A stretch of DNA of 14,290 nt from Thalassospiraceae bacterium (lineage in GTDB: Bacteria > Pseudomonadota > Alphaproteobacteria > Rhodospirillales > Magnetovibrionaceae): contig DAOVVL010000013.1 of NCBI GenBank assembly GCA_030637205.1, positions 1 through 14,290 on the forward strand, given 5' to 3'. The notes under the pieces are model-generated. The model was not told the DNA's origin and searched no databases. It was given only the letters and a program-made list of their open reading frames with translations. Within the stretch, counting starts at the first letter, position 1. Each line of letters opens with the position of its first letter. Shown here piece by piece: positions 1 to 8,304 of the stretch. Both the position numbers and the translations under genes were made by a program.

Positions 1-181
1 CATTGCGTTGTTTGAACGCAGCGATCTGGCAAACGCCATCGGTCGCGAAGAAGCCGTCCATCTGGTGATAGAACCGGGTCGACTGGCCGAAGGATTTTTG
101 AACGATGCGTCCAAGCTGGCGAAGGTGCTGGGCCAAAACGCAGATGGAACTGAAGAAATAAACGACGTAAGAGAGAATTAG
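1..181 (+). CDS. ylxR: 3' end of YlxR-type (DUF448) RNA-binding protein, partial
   Basis: This is the C-terminal 59 residues of a gene that begins before the window; the frame runs from base 2 to a TAG at 179-181. The visible peptide includes ALFERSDLANAIGREEAVHL and then a segment with GRLAEGFL. That pattern fits the L7Ae-like C-terminal part of the longer alphaproteobacterial YlxR/DUF448 proteins, which sit between nusA and infB. The TAG overlaps the AGGA ribosome-binding site of infB (180-183), so the two genes are probably translationally coupled. The nucleic-acid-binding role is family knowledge. The N-terminal DUF448 domain cannot be checked because it lies outside the window, so the call leans on position and on this short match. 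Confidence 0.75.
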   Translation, partial: IALFERSDLANAIGREEAVHLVIEPGRLAEGFLNDASKLAKVLGQNADGTEEINDVREN

Positions 182-187
182 GAAACC

Positions 188-2695
188 ATGAGCGAAACCA
201 AGGACAAGACCACTGGTGACGACGACAAGAAGCCGCTGCGCCTTTCGCGCCCCGGCAAGCTTGAGCTGAAAAAGACCGTCGAAACCGGACAGGTCAAACA
301 AAGCTTCTCGCATGGTCGATCTAAAATGGTGACCGTTGAGGTGCGCAAGAAACGCACCTACGCACCCGATTCCGGCGGCAAGATGGCAGTGGTTAGCGAT
401 CATCCAGATCCGCTTACCGGCGGCGGCGCCCAGGCCGAAGTCGAAGCCATCGAAGCCCAGGATGATTCCAATCTTACCAAGCAGGAACGTGAAACCCGCG
501 CCAAGGCGCTGGTTGATGCGCGCGAACGCGCCGAAGAAGAAGCCCGCCTGGTTGAAGAAGAAGCCGCGCGTCTGGCTGCCATGCCCGAGCCGGAACCCGA
601 GCCAGAACCCGAGCCTGAGCCCGAACCCGAAGTTAAAGCCGAGGCCGAGGTCAAGGACAAGACCAAGGCACCAGAGGCAGACCCCAAGGCAGCACCGCCG
701 GCAGAAGACGAAGCCCGCACCAAACGCAGCGCATCCAAGCGCAAGGAAAAAGAAGACAGCCGCAAAACCCCGTCACGCCCACGTGGCGAAAAGCGCAGGC
801 GTTCCGGCAAGCTGACCATTTCGTCGGCCCTTTCCAATGGTGATGGCGAAGAACGCCAGCGATCTCTCGCCAGCGTTAAGCGTTCCCGCGAAAAAGAAAA
901 ACAGCAACAGCAACAAGCCCGCGCCGCCGGTAAGAAAATCGTACGCGCAGTTGTGGTGCCGGAAACGATCACGGTTCAGGAACTGGCCAACCGTATGGCG
1001 GAACGTGGCGTGGATGTTATCCGCGAACTGATGAAGCTGGGCGTGATGGCAACGATCAATCAGTTAATTGATGCCGATACCGCCGAATTGGTCGTGACCG
1101 AATTTGGTCATACCATCCAGCGCGTCACCGAAGGCGACGTGGAACTGGGTTTGGGCGGCGGTGTTGATGAAGATGCAAACCTCACGTCACGCGCACCCGT
1201 CGTGACCGTCATGGGCCATGTCGATCATGGTAAAACGTCTTTGCTTGACGCACTTCGCGCCACCGATATCGCCAGCGGCGAAGCCGGCGGCATCACCCAG
1301 CACATCGGCGCCTATCAGGTGAAGATGGCATCGGGCGACAGGATTACCTTTATTGATACGCCGGGCCACGCCGCCTTTACCGATATGCGCGCCCGTGGCG
1401 CACGGGTCACCGATATCGTGGTTTTGGTGGTGGCAGCCGATGACAGCGTTATGCCCCAGACCATCGAGGCCATCCATCATGCCAAGGCCGCCGAAGTGCC
1501 GATCATTGTCGCCATCAACAAATGCGACAAACCCGATGCCGATGCCACCCGTGTTCGCACCGAACTGCTGCAACACGAAGTGGTGGTCGAAGAAATGGGC
1601 GGCGATGTATTGACGGTCGAAGTATCCGCCAAGGAACGCACGGGCCTTGATAAGCTTGAAGAAGCCATCTTGCTGCAGGCCGAACTTCTGGACCTTAAGG
1701 CTAATCCCGCTCGTGTCGCCGAGGGCGTCGTGATCGAAGCCAAGGTGGTGCAGGGTCGCGGCTCTGTGGCCACCGTTCTGGTACAGCACGGCACACTTCG
1801 TCTGGGCGACATTTTTGTTGCCGGTGGCGAATGGGGCCGGGTGCGCGCGCTGATCGATGATCATGGCAACAATGTCGAAACGGTTGAACCGGGAACCCCG
1901 GTAGAAATTCTGGGCCTTAACGGCACACCTGATGCCGGTGACGAAGTGGTGGTGGTTGAAGATGAAACCCGCGCCCGCGAAGTTACCGAATATCGCCAGC
2001 ACAAAAAACGCGAACTGAAAACCGCATCCACCGCACGCGGCACGCTGGAACAGATGTTTGAGCGTATTCAGGAAGGCGTCGCACAGGAATTGCCGGTTGT
2101 GATCAAGGCCGATGTGCATGGATCGCTTGAAGCCATTCAGGCGGCTTTCAGCAAACTTGCGACCGACGAAGTTAAGGCGCGCGTATTGCACGGTGCGGTT
2201 GGTGGTATTAACGAATCAGACGTTGTCCTGGCGCAAGCATCTGGCGGATTTATCATCGGCTTTAACGTTCGCGCCAATGCGCAGGCCCGCGATCTTGCCA
2301 AACGCGACGGCGTGGACATTCGCTATTATTCGATCATCTACGATGTGACCGATGACATGCACAAGGCGCTTTCAGGAATGTTGGCGCCGACCATTAAGGA
2401 AAACCTGTTGGGCTACGCACAAATCCGCGAAGTCTTCGCAGTTTCCAAAGTCGGCAAGGTCGCCGGTTGCATGGTCACCGAAGGCATGGTCCGTCGTGGT
2501 GCCAAGGTGCGTTTGGTGCGCGACGATGTGGTGATCCACGAAGGCGATCTTTCGCAGCTCAAGCGTTTCAAAGACGATGCCAAGGAAGTTAAGGAAGGCA
2601 TGGAATGCGGCATGTCGTTTGCCAACTACGATGATATCAAAGAAGGCGACATGATCGAATGTTTTGAAATCGAAGAAGTGGCGCGCGAACTCTAG
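188..2695 (+). CDS. infB: Translation initiation factor IF-2
   Basis: IF-2 is the GTPase that brings initiator fMet-tRNA to the 30S subunit and promotes 50S joining in the cytoplasm. The 835-residue product has the full layout. The N-terminal IF2-associated region contains LRLSRPGKLELKKTV. A long charged, low-complexity linker follows, with eight Pro-Glu repeats (residues 133-148), a Lys/Arg-rich stretch and a short poly-Gln run near residue 240. An IF2_N segment lies near residues 257-310. The G domain has GHVDHGKT (343-350), DTPGH (390-394) and NKCD (444-447). The beta-barrel domains and the C-terminal fMet-tRNA-binding domain follow. The ATG at 188 is preceded by AGGA at 180-183, overlapping the stop of the gene before it. 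All GTPase motifs are intact. The 3' neighbour rbfA follows after 36 bp. The order ylxR-infB-rbfA-truB-rpsO-pnp is the classical bacterial operon. Confidence 0.99.
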   Translation: MSETKDKTTGDDDKKPLRLSRPGKLELKKTVETGQVKQSFSHGRSKMVTVEVRKKRTYAPDSGGKMAVVSDHPDPLTGGGAQAEVEAIEAQDDSNLTKQERETRAKALVDARERAEEEARLVEEEAARLAAMPEPEPEPEPEPEPEPEVKAEAEVKDKTKAPEADPKAAPPAEDEARTKRSASKRKEKEDSRKTPSRPRGEKRRRSGKLTISSALSNGDGEERQRSLASVKRSREKEKQQQQQARAAGKKIVRAVVVPETITVQELANRMAERGVDVIRELMKLGVMATINQLIDADTAELVVTEFGHTIQRVTEGDVELGLGGGVDEDANLTSRAPVVTVMGHVDHGKTSLLDALRATDIASGEAGGITQHIGAYQVKMASGDRITFIDTPGHAAFTDMRARGARVTDIVVLVVAADDSVMPQTIEAIHHAKAAEVPIIVAINKCDKPDADATRVRTELLQHEVVVEEMGGDVLTVEVSAKERTGLDKLEEAILLQAELLDLKANPARVAEGVVIEAKVVQGRGSVATVLVQHGTLRLGDIFVAGGEWGRVRALIDDHGNNVETVEPGTPVEILGLNGTPDAGDEVVVVEDETRAREVTEYRQHKKRELKTASTARGTLEQMFERIQEGVAQELPVVIKADVHGSLEAIQAAFSKLATDEVKARVLHGAVGGINESDVVLAQASGGFIIGFNVRANAQARDLAKRDGVDIRYYSIIYDVTDDMHKALSGMLAPTIKENLLGYAQIREVFAVSKVGKVAGCMVTEGMVRRGAKVRLVRDDVVIHEGDLSQLKRFKDDAKEVKEGMECGMSFANYDDIKEGDMIECFEIEEVAREL
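584..631 (+). repeat. Eight tandem Pro-Glu codon pairs inside infB
   Basis: Sixteen codons alternate CCN and GAR, encoding eight Pro-Glu units (residues 133-148 of IF-2). The repeat sits in the linker between the N-terminal region and the G domain. Third positions vary (CCC, CCG, CCA, CCT; GAG, GAA), so the amino-acid pattern is kept better than the DNA repeat. This suggests selection on an extended, acidic spacer rather than a very recent slippage event. Confidence 0.9.
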
Positions 2696-2720
2696 ATCGC
2701 TTCGCTGCCCGATCTTTTTT
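2694..2720 (+). terminator. Weak hairpin plus T-run between infB and rbfA
   Basis: A 6-bp inverted repeat (AGATCG at 2694-2699, CGATCT at 2710-2715) with a 10-nt loop is followed directly by a run of T (2715-2720). It begins inside the infB stop codon. The stem is short and only half GC, so at most it would give partial termination or pausing within the operon. It may also be chance. Confidence 0.3.
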
Positions 2721-2731
2721 AGGATTTCCAG

Positions 2732-3148
2732 ATGAAAAGACGTGACGGAAAAACCCCGTCCCAACGCCAGCTCAGGGTTGGCGAAGAAGTGCGTCATGCC
2801 TTGGCGTGGTTGCTGGAACGCGGTGAAATGCGCGACCCGGCTTTTGGCGGAAATCCGTTGACCGTGACCGAAGTTCGCATCAGCCCCGATCTGAAAAATG
2901 CCACCTGTTTTGTGACGCCCTTGGGTGGCGGTGGCGAAGAAGAAATTGCCCATGTGTTGGAAGCCCTTGAGCGGGCCAAGGGCTTTTTGCGCCATGAGCT
3001 TGCAGAACGACTGAACCTGAAGTATGCGCCCAAGCTTTCGTTCGCGTTTGATCATTCGTTTGATGAAGCCGGGCACATCGACAAGCTGCTGCATTCAGAT
3101 CAGGTCGCGCGCGATATCGCTGCCCCGGATGGCGAAGAAGACGCTTAA
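2732..3148 (+). CDS. rbfA: 30S ribosome-binding factor A
   Basis: RbfA binds the immature 30S subunit near the 5' end of 16S rRNA and is needed for late maturation and cold adaptation. The 138-residue product is of usual length. It shows the family start (SQRQLRVGEEVRHAL), the central strand-turn VTEVRISPDLKNATCFV and the KH-like core ending in LAERLNLKYAPKLSFAFD, followed by an acidic tail. AGGA at 2721-2724 lies 7 nt before the ATG. The gene lies between infB and truB, its canonical place. The C-terminal GEEDA tail is probably disordered. Confidence 0.97.
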   Translation: MKRRDGKTPSQRQLRVGEEVRHALAWLLERGEMRDPAFGGNPLTVTEVRISPDLKNATCFVTPLGGGGEEEIAHVLEALERAKGFLRHELAERLNLKYAPKLSFAFDHSFDEAGHIDKLLHSDQVARDIAAPDGEEDA

Positions 3149-3178
3149 AGCCAGGGTGCGGCTTGAAGGAAAAATTCA

Positions 3179-4105
3179 ATGGCACGCAAAAAAAAGGGCA
3201 ACCCGGTTCACGGCTGGGTCGTGATCGACAAGCCCTTGGGGCTGTCGTCATCGCAAACTGTCGGCAAGGTGCGCAAATTGTTCGACGCACAAAAGGCCGG
3301 CCACGGCGGCACACTTGATCCGCTGGCAACCGGGGTGCTGCCCATAGCCCTTGGCGAAGCGACCAAAACCGTCTCCTTTGTCATGGATGGGGCCAAGACC
3401 TATCAGTTCACCGTGCGCTGGGGCCAGGCCACCACCACGGATGACGCCGAAGGCGACGTGGTTGAAACGTCTGATAAACGCCCAGATGCAGCCCAGATCG
3501 AAGCCGCGTTGCCGCGCCTGACGGGCCTGATTGAACAGGTGCCGCCGGTCTATAGCGCCATCAAAATCGATGGCCAGCGCGCTTATAAGCTGGCGCGCGA
3601 CGGCGAAGACGTGCAAATGAAGTCGCGGCCCGCGCAAATTGATGAATTTCGCCTGCTGGGCACGCCCGATCCGGACCATGCGCGTTTTGAGGTCATATGC
3701 CAAAAAGGCACTTATATCAGGGCCTTAGGCCGTGATCTGGCGATCTTATTGGGCACCGTGGGCCATGTATCTGCGCTCCGGCGCACCCGCACCGGACCCT
3801 TTGGTGAAAATGATGCGATTTCGCTGGATTCTCTAGAGGCGCTGGGGCATATTGCGCGTCTCGAAACCGGGCTCCTTCCCATCCGGACCGCGCTGGACGA
3901 CATCCCGGCGCTGGCCCTCACGGAAACAGAGGCCGGTCTCATGCGTCAGGGTGGATTTGTGGCCCTGCTGCCGGTGATGCACCGCCACGCGGACCTAAAG
4001 GTCCAACAAGGCGAAACGGTGCTGGCCCTGGTCGCAGACAAGCCGGTTGCCCTGGCCCGGATTACAGGCGCTGAATTGCGCCCGGTCCGCGTTCTTAACC
4101 TCTAA
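3179..4105 (+). CDS. truB: tRNA pseudouridine-55 synthase
   Basis: TruB converts U55 of the tRNA T-loop to pseudouridine. The 308-residue product carries the family motif GHGGTLDPLATGVLP, in which D47 is the catalytic aspartate (equivalent to D48 of E. coli TruB by motif). It also has the conserved segments VPPVYSAIKIDGQRAYKLAR and GTYIRALGRDL. The C-terminal part, from about residue 245, is a divergent PUA-like extension. The likely ribosome-binding site is GAAGGA at 3165-3170, 8 nt before the ATG. The gap to rbfA is 30 bp and the gap to rpsO is 16 bp, consistent with one transcript. Confidence 0.98.
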   Translation: MARKKKGNPVHGWVVIDKPLGLSSSQTVGKVRKLFDAQKAGHGGTLDPLATGVLPIALGEATKTVSFVMDGAKTYQFTVRWGQATTTDDAEGDVVETSDKRPDAAQIEAALPRLTGLIEQVPPVYSAIKIDGQRAYKLARDGEDVQMKSRPAQIDEFRLLGTPDPDHARFEVICQKGTYIRALGRDLAILLGTVGHVSALRRTRTGPFGENDAISLDSLEALGHIARLETGLLPIRTALDDIPALALTETEAGLMRQGGFVALLPVMHRHADLKVQQGETVLALVADKPVALARITGAELRPVRVLNL

Positions 4106-4121
4106 TTTACAGGAGTACACG

Positions 4122-4391
4122 ATGTCGATTACTGCTGAGCGCAAGCAAGTGCTTATTGGCGAATACGCCACCACCAAAGGTGATACCGGTTCCCCCGAAG
4201 TCCAGGTCGCGATCCTCACCGAACGCATCAACAACCTGACTGATCACCTGAAAACCCACAAAAAAGACCACCATTCCCGCCGGGGACTGTTGATCATGGT
4301 CGGCCAGCGCCGTCGTCTTCTCGATTATGTGAAGAAGATCGAAACCAAGCGCTATGCAGACCTGATCCAGCGTCTCGGCCTGCGCCGTTAA
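4122..4391 (+). CDS. rpsO: 30S ribosomal protein S15
   Basis: S15 is a primary binder of the 16S rRNA central domain and forms bridges to the 50S subunit. The product is 89 residues, the standard length, starting MSITAERKQVLIGEYA. It has the family core GDTGSPEVQVAILTERI, HKKDHHSRRGLL and RRRLLDYVKK, and ends in RLGLRR. The start is set by AGGAG at 4111-4115, 6 nt before the ATG. The reading frame is open further upstream, to 4047, but that part overlaps truB in another frame and does not resemble S15. pnp follows after a structured gap, as in many bacteria. Confidence 0.98.
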   Translation: MSITAERKQVLIGEYATTKGDTGSPEVQVAILTERINNLTDHLKTHKKDHHSRRGLLIMVGQRRRLLDYVKKIETKRYADLIQRLGLRR

Positions 4392-4400
4392 GGTGCATGT

Positions 4401-4435
4401 TTGAGCGGTTTCCGGAATTCGCTGGAACCGTTCAA
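4401..4435 (+). promoter_or_regulatory. Intercistronic hairpin 1, rpsO-pnp
   Basis: The arms 4401-4413 (TTGAGCGGTTTCC) and 4424-4435 (GGAACCGTTCAA) pair over 12 bp, with one G-U pair and one bulged T, around a 10-nt loop. It starts 9 nt after the rpsO stop. No T-run follows, so it does not look like a simple intrinsic terminator. The place matches the structured rpsO-pnp junction of E. coli, where RNase III cuts and PNPase autoregulates; a similar role here is inference. Confidence 0.55.
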
Positions 4436-4510
4436 TAGCCGTTTGTGATCCTCGCTTGAAATGGGTGCCAACCGTGGAACCTGAATTTTGGGCTTTTGAT
4501 CACAAGGGGC

Positions 4511-4541
4511 CGCTTCGCAAACGAAGGGTCGTTTGCAGGCG
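4511..4541 (+). promoter_or_regulatory. Intercistronic hairpin 2 in the pnp leader
   Basis: GCAAACGA (4517-4524) and TCGTTTGC (4529-4536) form a perfect 8-bp stem closed by the loop AGGG. The flanks (CGCTT and AGGCG) extend it by about five pairs past one bulged C. It lies about 70 nt before the pnp start. A second stable hairpin in this short gap supports a processed or autoregulated pnp leader. An exposed GG-containing loop could also bind a protein, but no specific binder is shown. Confidence 0.5.
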
Positions 4542-4593
4542 TGGTAGGAAAAGTCGGTAGGCATAGAGTTTAAGAGACCTGCCGCATTTGTCT

Positions 4594-4602
4594 GAAAGAA
4601 GA
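4594..4602 (+). promoter_or_regulatory. Ribosome-binding site that decides the pnp start
   Basis: GAAAGAAGA is the only purine-rich stretch near the start. Measured from the end of AAGAAG (4602), it leaves 8 nt to the ATG at 4611, but it runs into the in-frame ATG at 4602. It therefore favours 4611. Confidence 0.6.
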
Positions 4603-4610
4603 TGATAGAT

Positions 4611-6743
4611 ATGTTTAAAGAATCCAGAGTAGAAATCGAATGGGGCGGACGTCCGCTCATTCTTGAAACCGGCAAGATTGCCCGCCAGGCTTCCGGCGCC
4701 GTGTTGGCGACCTATGGCGGCACCAAGGTGCTTTGCACCGTTGTTGCAGAAACCAAAGAACGTCCGGGAATTGATTTTTTCCCGCTCGCCGTTCATTACC
4801 TCGAAAAAACCTATGCCGCCGGTAAAATTCCGGGCGGCTTTTTCAAACGCGAAGCGCGCCCGTCTGAAAACGAAACGCTGACCTCGCGCCTGATCGATCG
4901 TCCGATCCGTCCGCTGTTTGCCAAAGGCTTCAAAAATGAAGTTCAGGTGATCTGTACCGTGGTTGCCCACGATATGGAAAACAACCCCGACATGGTTGCC
5001 ATGATCGGCACCTCGGCAGCACTTACCATTTCCGGCGCGCCCTTCATGGGCCCGATTGCCGGTGCGCGTATTGGCCAGATCGACGGCGAATTTGTGCTCA
5101 ACCCGCAGCTTGATGAAATGCCCAACTCCAACCTTGATTTGATTGTTGCCGGCACCACCGAAGGCGTGCTGATGGTTGAATCCGAAGCCCAGGAACTGGA
5201 CGAAGAAACCATGCTGAAGGCGGTTATGTTTGGCCACACCAGCTTCCAGCCGGTGATCGGCGCCATTATCAAGCTGGCCGAACAGTGTGCCAAGGAACCG
5301 ATGGACATGCCGTCGGAACCCGAAGGCAAGGCCGAGCTGGCTGCCAAGGTCCGTGAACTGGCCGAAGCAGGCATGCGCGACGCTTACAAGATCACCGATA
5401 AGCTTGAACGCCAGAACGCCGTCGGTGCTGCCAAGGCAGCCGCAAGCGAAGTCATTTCTGAAGAATTCAATTCAGAACTGGTGGACAAGGTTCTTGGCGA
5501 TGCATTCAAGAAGCTGGAATCCGATATTGTCCGCAAAGACATCATCAAGACCGGCATGCGTATCGATGGCCGCGACACCAAAACGGTTCGTCCCATCGTT
5601 TCAGAAGTTGGCGTACTGCCCCAGGCTCATGGCTCGGCGTTGTTCACCCGTGGCGAAACCCAGGCGCTGGCAGTTGCCACACTGGGCACCGGTTCGGATG
5701 AACAGATCATCGATTCATTGTCCGGCAGTTACCGCGAACACTTCCTTCTGCACTACAACTTCCCTCCGTACTCGGTTGGTGAAGCAGGTCGCTTTGGTTT
5801 CACCGGGCGTCGCGAAGTTGGTCACGGTAAACTTGCATGGCGTGCCGTGCACCCGTTGCTGCCGACCAAGGAAGAATTCCCCTACACCATCCGCGTGGTT
5901 AGTGAAATCACCGAATCCAACGGCTCATCTTCGATGGCGTCCGTTTGCGGCGCTTCACTGGCGCTGATGGATGCGGGCGTTCCGCTGAAACGCCCCGTGG
6001 CCGGTATTGCCATGGGCCTGATCAAGGACGACGAAGGCGTTGCCATCCTGTCCGATATTCTGGGCGATGAAGATCACCTGGGCGATATGGACTTCAAGGT
6101 TGCCGGTACCAGCGAAGGCATCACGTCTTTGCAGATGGACATCAAGATCACGTCCATCACCGAAGACATCATGAAGACCGCGATGGAGCAGGCCAAGGAA
6201 GGCCGTCTGCACATCCTTGCTGAAATGGCTGCCGCCATTACCAGTGGACGTGAAGAGGTTGCTGCGACTGCACCGCGGATCGAAACCTTTATGATCAACA
6301 AAGACAAAATCCGCGACGTGATCGGTGCAGGCGGTAAGGTTATTCGCGAAATTTGCGAAACCACCGGCGCCAAAATCGATCTCGACGACGACGGAACCGT
6401 CAAGGTTGCCGCAGTCGATGAGACGGCCATGCAGGCTGCCATCGATTGGGTCAAGTCGATCACGGCAGAACCCGAAGTCGGCACCATCTACAACGGTAAA
6501 GTTGTGAAGGTGATGGACTTTGGCGCATTCGTGAACTTCATGGGACCGCGCGACGGCCTGGTGCACATCAGTGAACTGGCCCCCCAGCGTGTGGGTCAGG
6601 TAAGCGACATCGTCAAAGACGGCGACGAGGTCAAGGTCAAGCTGATTGGCATTGATGATCGCGGCAAAATGAAGCTGTCGATGAAGGTGGTTGACCAGGA
6701 AACTGGCGAAGAAATCACCAGCGACGCAAAGGCTGCCAGCTAA
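4611..6743 (+). CDS. pnp: Polyribonucleotide nucleotidyltransferase (PNPase)
   Basis: PNPase degrades RNA 3' to 5' using phosphate, releasing nucleoside diphosphates, and is a core part of RNA-degrading complexes. From the ATG at 4611 the product is 710 residues, the usual length, and begins MFKESRVEIEWGGRPL as in related alphaproteobacteria; an in-frame ATG at 4602 would add three residues. The order is: first RNase PH domain (EARPSENETLTSRLIDRPIR), an all-helical linker, and second RNase PH domain. The second PH domain carries the catalytic-site segments ESNGSSSMASVCG and ILGDEDHLGDMDFKVAG. A KH domain with the loop GAGG (about residues 572-575) and an S1 domain (about 623-693) follow. All appear complete. 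It is the last gene of the operon and is followed by a strong terminator. The hairpins upstream suggest post-transcriptional autoregulation. Confidence 0.98.
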   Translation: MFKESRVEIEWGGRPLILETGKIARQASGAVLATYGGTKVLCTVVAETKERPGIDFFPLAVHYLEKTYAAGKIPGGFFKREARPSENETLTSRLIDRPIRPLFAKGFKNEVQVICTVVAHDMENNPDMVAMIGTSAALTISGAPFMGPIAGARIGQIDGEFVLNPQLDEMPNSNLDLIVAGTTEGVLMVESEAQELDEETMLKAVMFGHTSFQPVIGAIIKLAEQCAKEPMDMPSEPEGKAELAAKVRELAEAGMRDAYKITDKLERQNAVGAAKAAASEVISEEFNSELVDKVLGDAFKKLESDIVRKDIIKTGMRIDGRDTKTVRPIVSEVGVLPQAHGSALFTRGETQALAVATLGTGSDEQIIDSLSGSYREHFLLHYNFPPYSVGEAGRFGFTGRREVGHGKLAWRAVHPLLPTKEEFPYTIRVVSEITESNGSSSMASVCGASLALMDAGVPLKRPVAGIAMGLIKDDEGVAILSDILGDEDHLGDMDFKVAGTSEGITSLQMDIKITSITEDIMKTAMEQAKEGRLHILAEMAAAITSGREEVAATAPRIETFMINKDKIRDVIGAGGKVIREICETTGAKIDLDDDGTVKVAAVDETAMQAAIDWVKSITAEPEVGTIYNGKVVKVMDFGAFVNFMGPRDGLVHISELAPQRVGQVSDIVKDGDEVKVKLIGIDDRGKMKLSMKVVDQETGEEITSDAKAAS

Positions 6744-6751
6744 CGAAATTA

Positions 6752-6790
6752 AAACGGGGCGGTCTTTTATGATCGCCCCGTTTGATTTTG
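6752..6790 (+). terminator. Intrinsic terminator after pnp
   Basis: AAACGGGGCG (6752-6761) pairs perfectly with CGCCCCGTTT (6774-6783). Three further inner pairs close a 6-nt loop (TTTTAT), and a T-rich tract (TTTGATTTTG) follows. It begins 8 bp after the pnp stop and closes the infB-pnp unit. Confidence 0.92.
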
Positions 6791-6834
6791 GTCAAAGCAA
6801 CCGAGCCAGAAAATCGGCAACTTGCTACGTCTGT

Positions 6835-6840
6835 TGAGGA
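6835..6840 (+). promoter_or_regulatory. Ribosome-binding site that favours a GTG start
   Basis: TGAGGA touches the ATG at 6841 with no spacing, which is too close for normal use. It is 6 nt from the in-frame GTG at 6847, which is close to optimal. The GTG is therefore the better start. Confidence 0.65.
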
Positions 6841-6846
6841 ATGCTC

Positions 6847-8244
6847 GTGAAATCACTTAATAAATTAAACATTTCAGGTAAAGAAGTCCTGCCGCTGGTT
6901 GAAGGCGGCAAGGGCGTTGCCGTTTCCAATGGCCTGACTGCTGGTTCATGGGCCAAGGCCGGGGGCGTGGGCACGTTTTCATGTGTGAACCCAGACTCAT
7001 ACGATGCTGACGGCAATGCGATCCCGCAAATTTATCACGGCAAAACACGGCGCGAACGCTTTCGCGAACTGAAAGATTACGCCATTCAAGGCGGCATCGA
7101 GCAGGCGCGCATCGCCAATAAAACCGCAGGCGGCAATGGGCGCATCCACATGAACGTCTTGTGGGAAGCCGGCGGCACGGTCGAAATTCTGCATGGTGTG
7201 CTGTCTGAAACCAAGGGCCTGATCCACGGTGTCACCTGTGGTGCCGGTATGCCCTATGGCGTGGCCGAAATCGTTGCGGGCTACGAAGTTTTTTATCATC
7301 CCATCGTTTCATCGGCACGTGCGTTCAACGCGCTGTGGAAACGGTCGTACAAAAAAATTCCCGAATGGCTGGGCGGCGTGGTCTATGAAGACCCGTGGCT
7401 GGCCGGTGGCCATAACGGCCTTTCCAATGTCGAAGACCCGGAAGTTCCGCAAGCGCCTTATGAGCGCGTCGCGGAACTGCGCAAGATCATGCGCGCGAAC
7501 GGGCTGGACGACACGCCGATTATCATGGCCGGTGGCGTGTGGTATTTGCGCGATTGGCAAGACTGGCTCGATAACGACGAGCTGGGCCCCATTGCATTTC
7601 AGTTTGGCACTCGTCCGTTGCTGACCAAGGAAAGCCCGATTTCAAACGCGTGGAAAGCGCGGTTGATGTCGTTGCAAGACGGCGACATCTTGCTGCAACG
7701 TTTCAGTCCCACCGGTTTTTATTCGTCAGCCGTGAAAAATGACATGTTAAACGAATTGCAGGCGCGTACCGACCACCAGGTTGAATACCGCGCCAAGCCA
7801 GAGGACGAATTTTCAACAGAACTGAAACTGGGCCCGCGCGGCCGTCCGGTGTATTTGCGCGAACTTGACCTTGCCACCGCCGAAGGCTTCATTGCCAACG
7901 GCCTTACTGAGGGTATGAAAACGCCTGATAGCACGCTGATGTTCGTTTCATCTGAAACGTCACAGCAAATTCTGGCAGATCAGACCGGGTGCATGTGCTG
8001 CCTTTCGCAGTGCCGTTTTTCCAACTGGGCCGACAACGAAGAAGGCACCACCGGGCGTCGTGCCGATCCGCGTTCGTTTTGTATTCAAAAGGCGTTGCAG
8101 TCCATCGCACATACCGAAGACATTCAAAGCGGCCTGATGTTTTCCGGGCACAACGGCTACATGTTTGGCCAAGACCCGTTTTATTCCAACGGCTTCATCC
8201 CTACCGTGGAAGAACTGGTGGCGCGAATTATCACGGGTGATTAG
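6847..8244 (+). CDS. Nitronate monooxygenase-family FMN protein
   Basis: This is an FMN-dependent TIM-barrel protein of the nitronate monooxygenase (2-nitropropane dioxygenase) group, which oxidises alkyl nitronates; the physiological substrate of this member is unknown. The product is 465 residues from GTG 6847 (467 from ATG 6841). It has a glycine-rich N-terminus (EGGKGVAVSNGLTAG). It also has AGGHNG, whose H189 matches the catalytic-base position of class I enzymes, then IMAGGVW, and FQFGTRPL near the flavin phosphate site. The protein is about 100 residues longer than classical enzymes. The C-terminal part holds C382-x-C384-C385-x3-C389, with one more Cys near the helix RSFCIQKALQ. Such a cluster suggests metal or Fe-S binding or a redox thiol site. 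The gene stands alone between the pnp terminator and the irr promoter region. Confidence 0.85.
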   Translation: MKSLNKLNISGKEVLPLVEGGKGVAVSNGLTAGSWAKAGGVGTFSCVNPDSYDADGNAIPQIYHGKTRRERFRELKDYAIQGGIEQARIANKTAGGNGRIHMNVLWEAGGTVEILHGVLSETKGLIHGVTCGAGMPYGVAEIVAGYEVFYHPIVSSARAFNALWKRSYKKIPEWLGGVVYEDPWLAGGHNGLSNVEDPEVPQAPYERVAELRKIMRANGLDDTPIIMAGGVWYLRDWQDWLDNDELGPIAFQFGTRPLLTKESPISNAWKARLMSLQDGDILLQRFSPTGFYSSAVKNDMLNELQARTDHQVEYRAKPEDEFSTELKLGPRGRPVYLRELDLATAEGFIANGLTEGMKTPDSTLMFVSSETSQQILADQTGCMCCLSQCRFSNWADNEEGTTGRRADPRSFCIQKALQSIAHTEDIQSGLMFSGHNGYMFGQDPFYSNGFIPTVEELVARIITGD

Positions 8245-8304
8245 GTTTAATATACAACCATAAATAACCGCATAAAGCGTGGGGAAATAATTTTTGCCAA
8301 CAAA

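Noticed and set aside
400..972. Open frame on - with Ser-Gly repeats, antisense to infB
   Set aside because: The repeats are the mirror of the Pro-Glu codons of IF-2; no ribosome-binding site and no family similarity.
1187..2191. Long open frame on - inside infB (334 codons)
   Set aside because: It is antisense to the intact GTPase and beta-barrel domains of IF-2; its composition reflects the complementary codons.
2372..3094. Open frame on - across infB and rbfA
   Set aside because: Spans two well-supported genes on the other strand.
5955..6566. Open frame on - inside pnp
   Set aside because: Antisense to conserved PNPase domains, with no support of its own.
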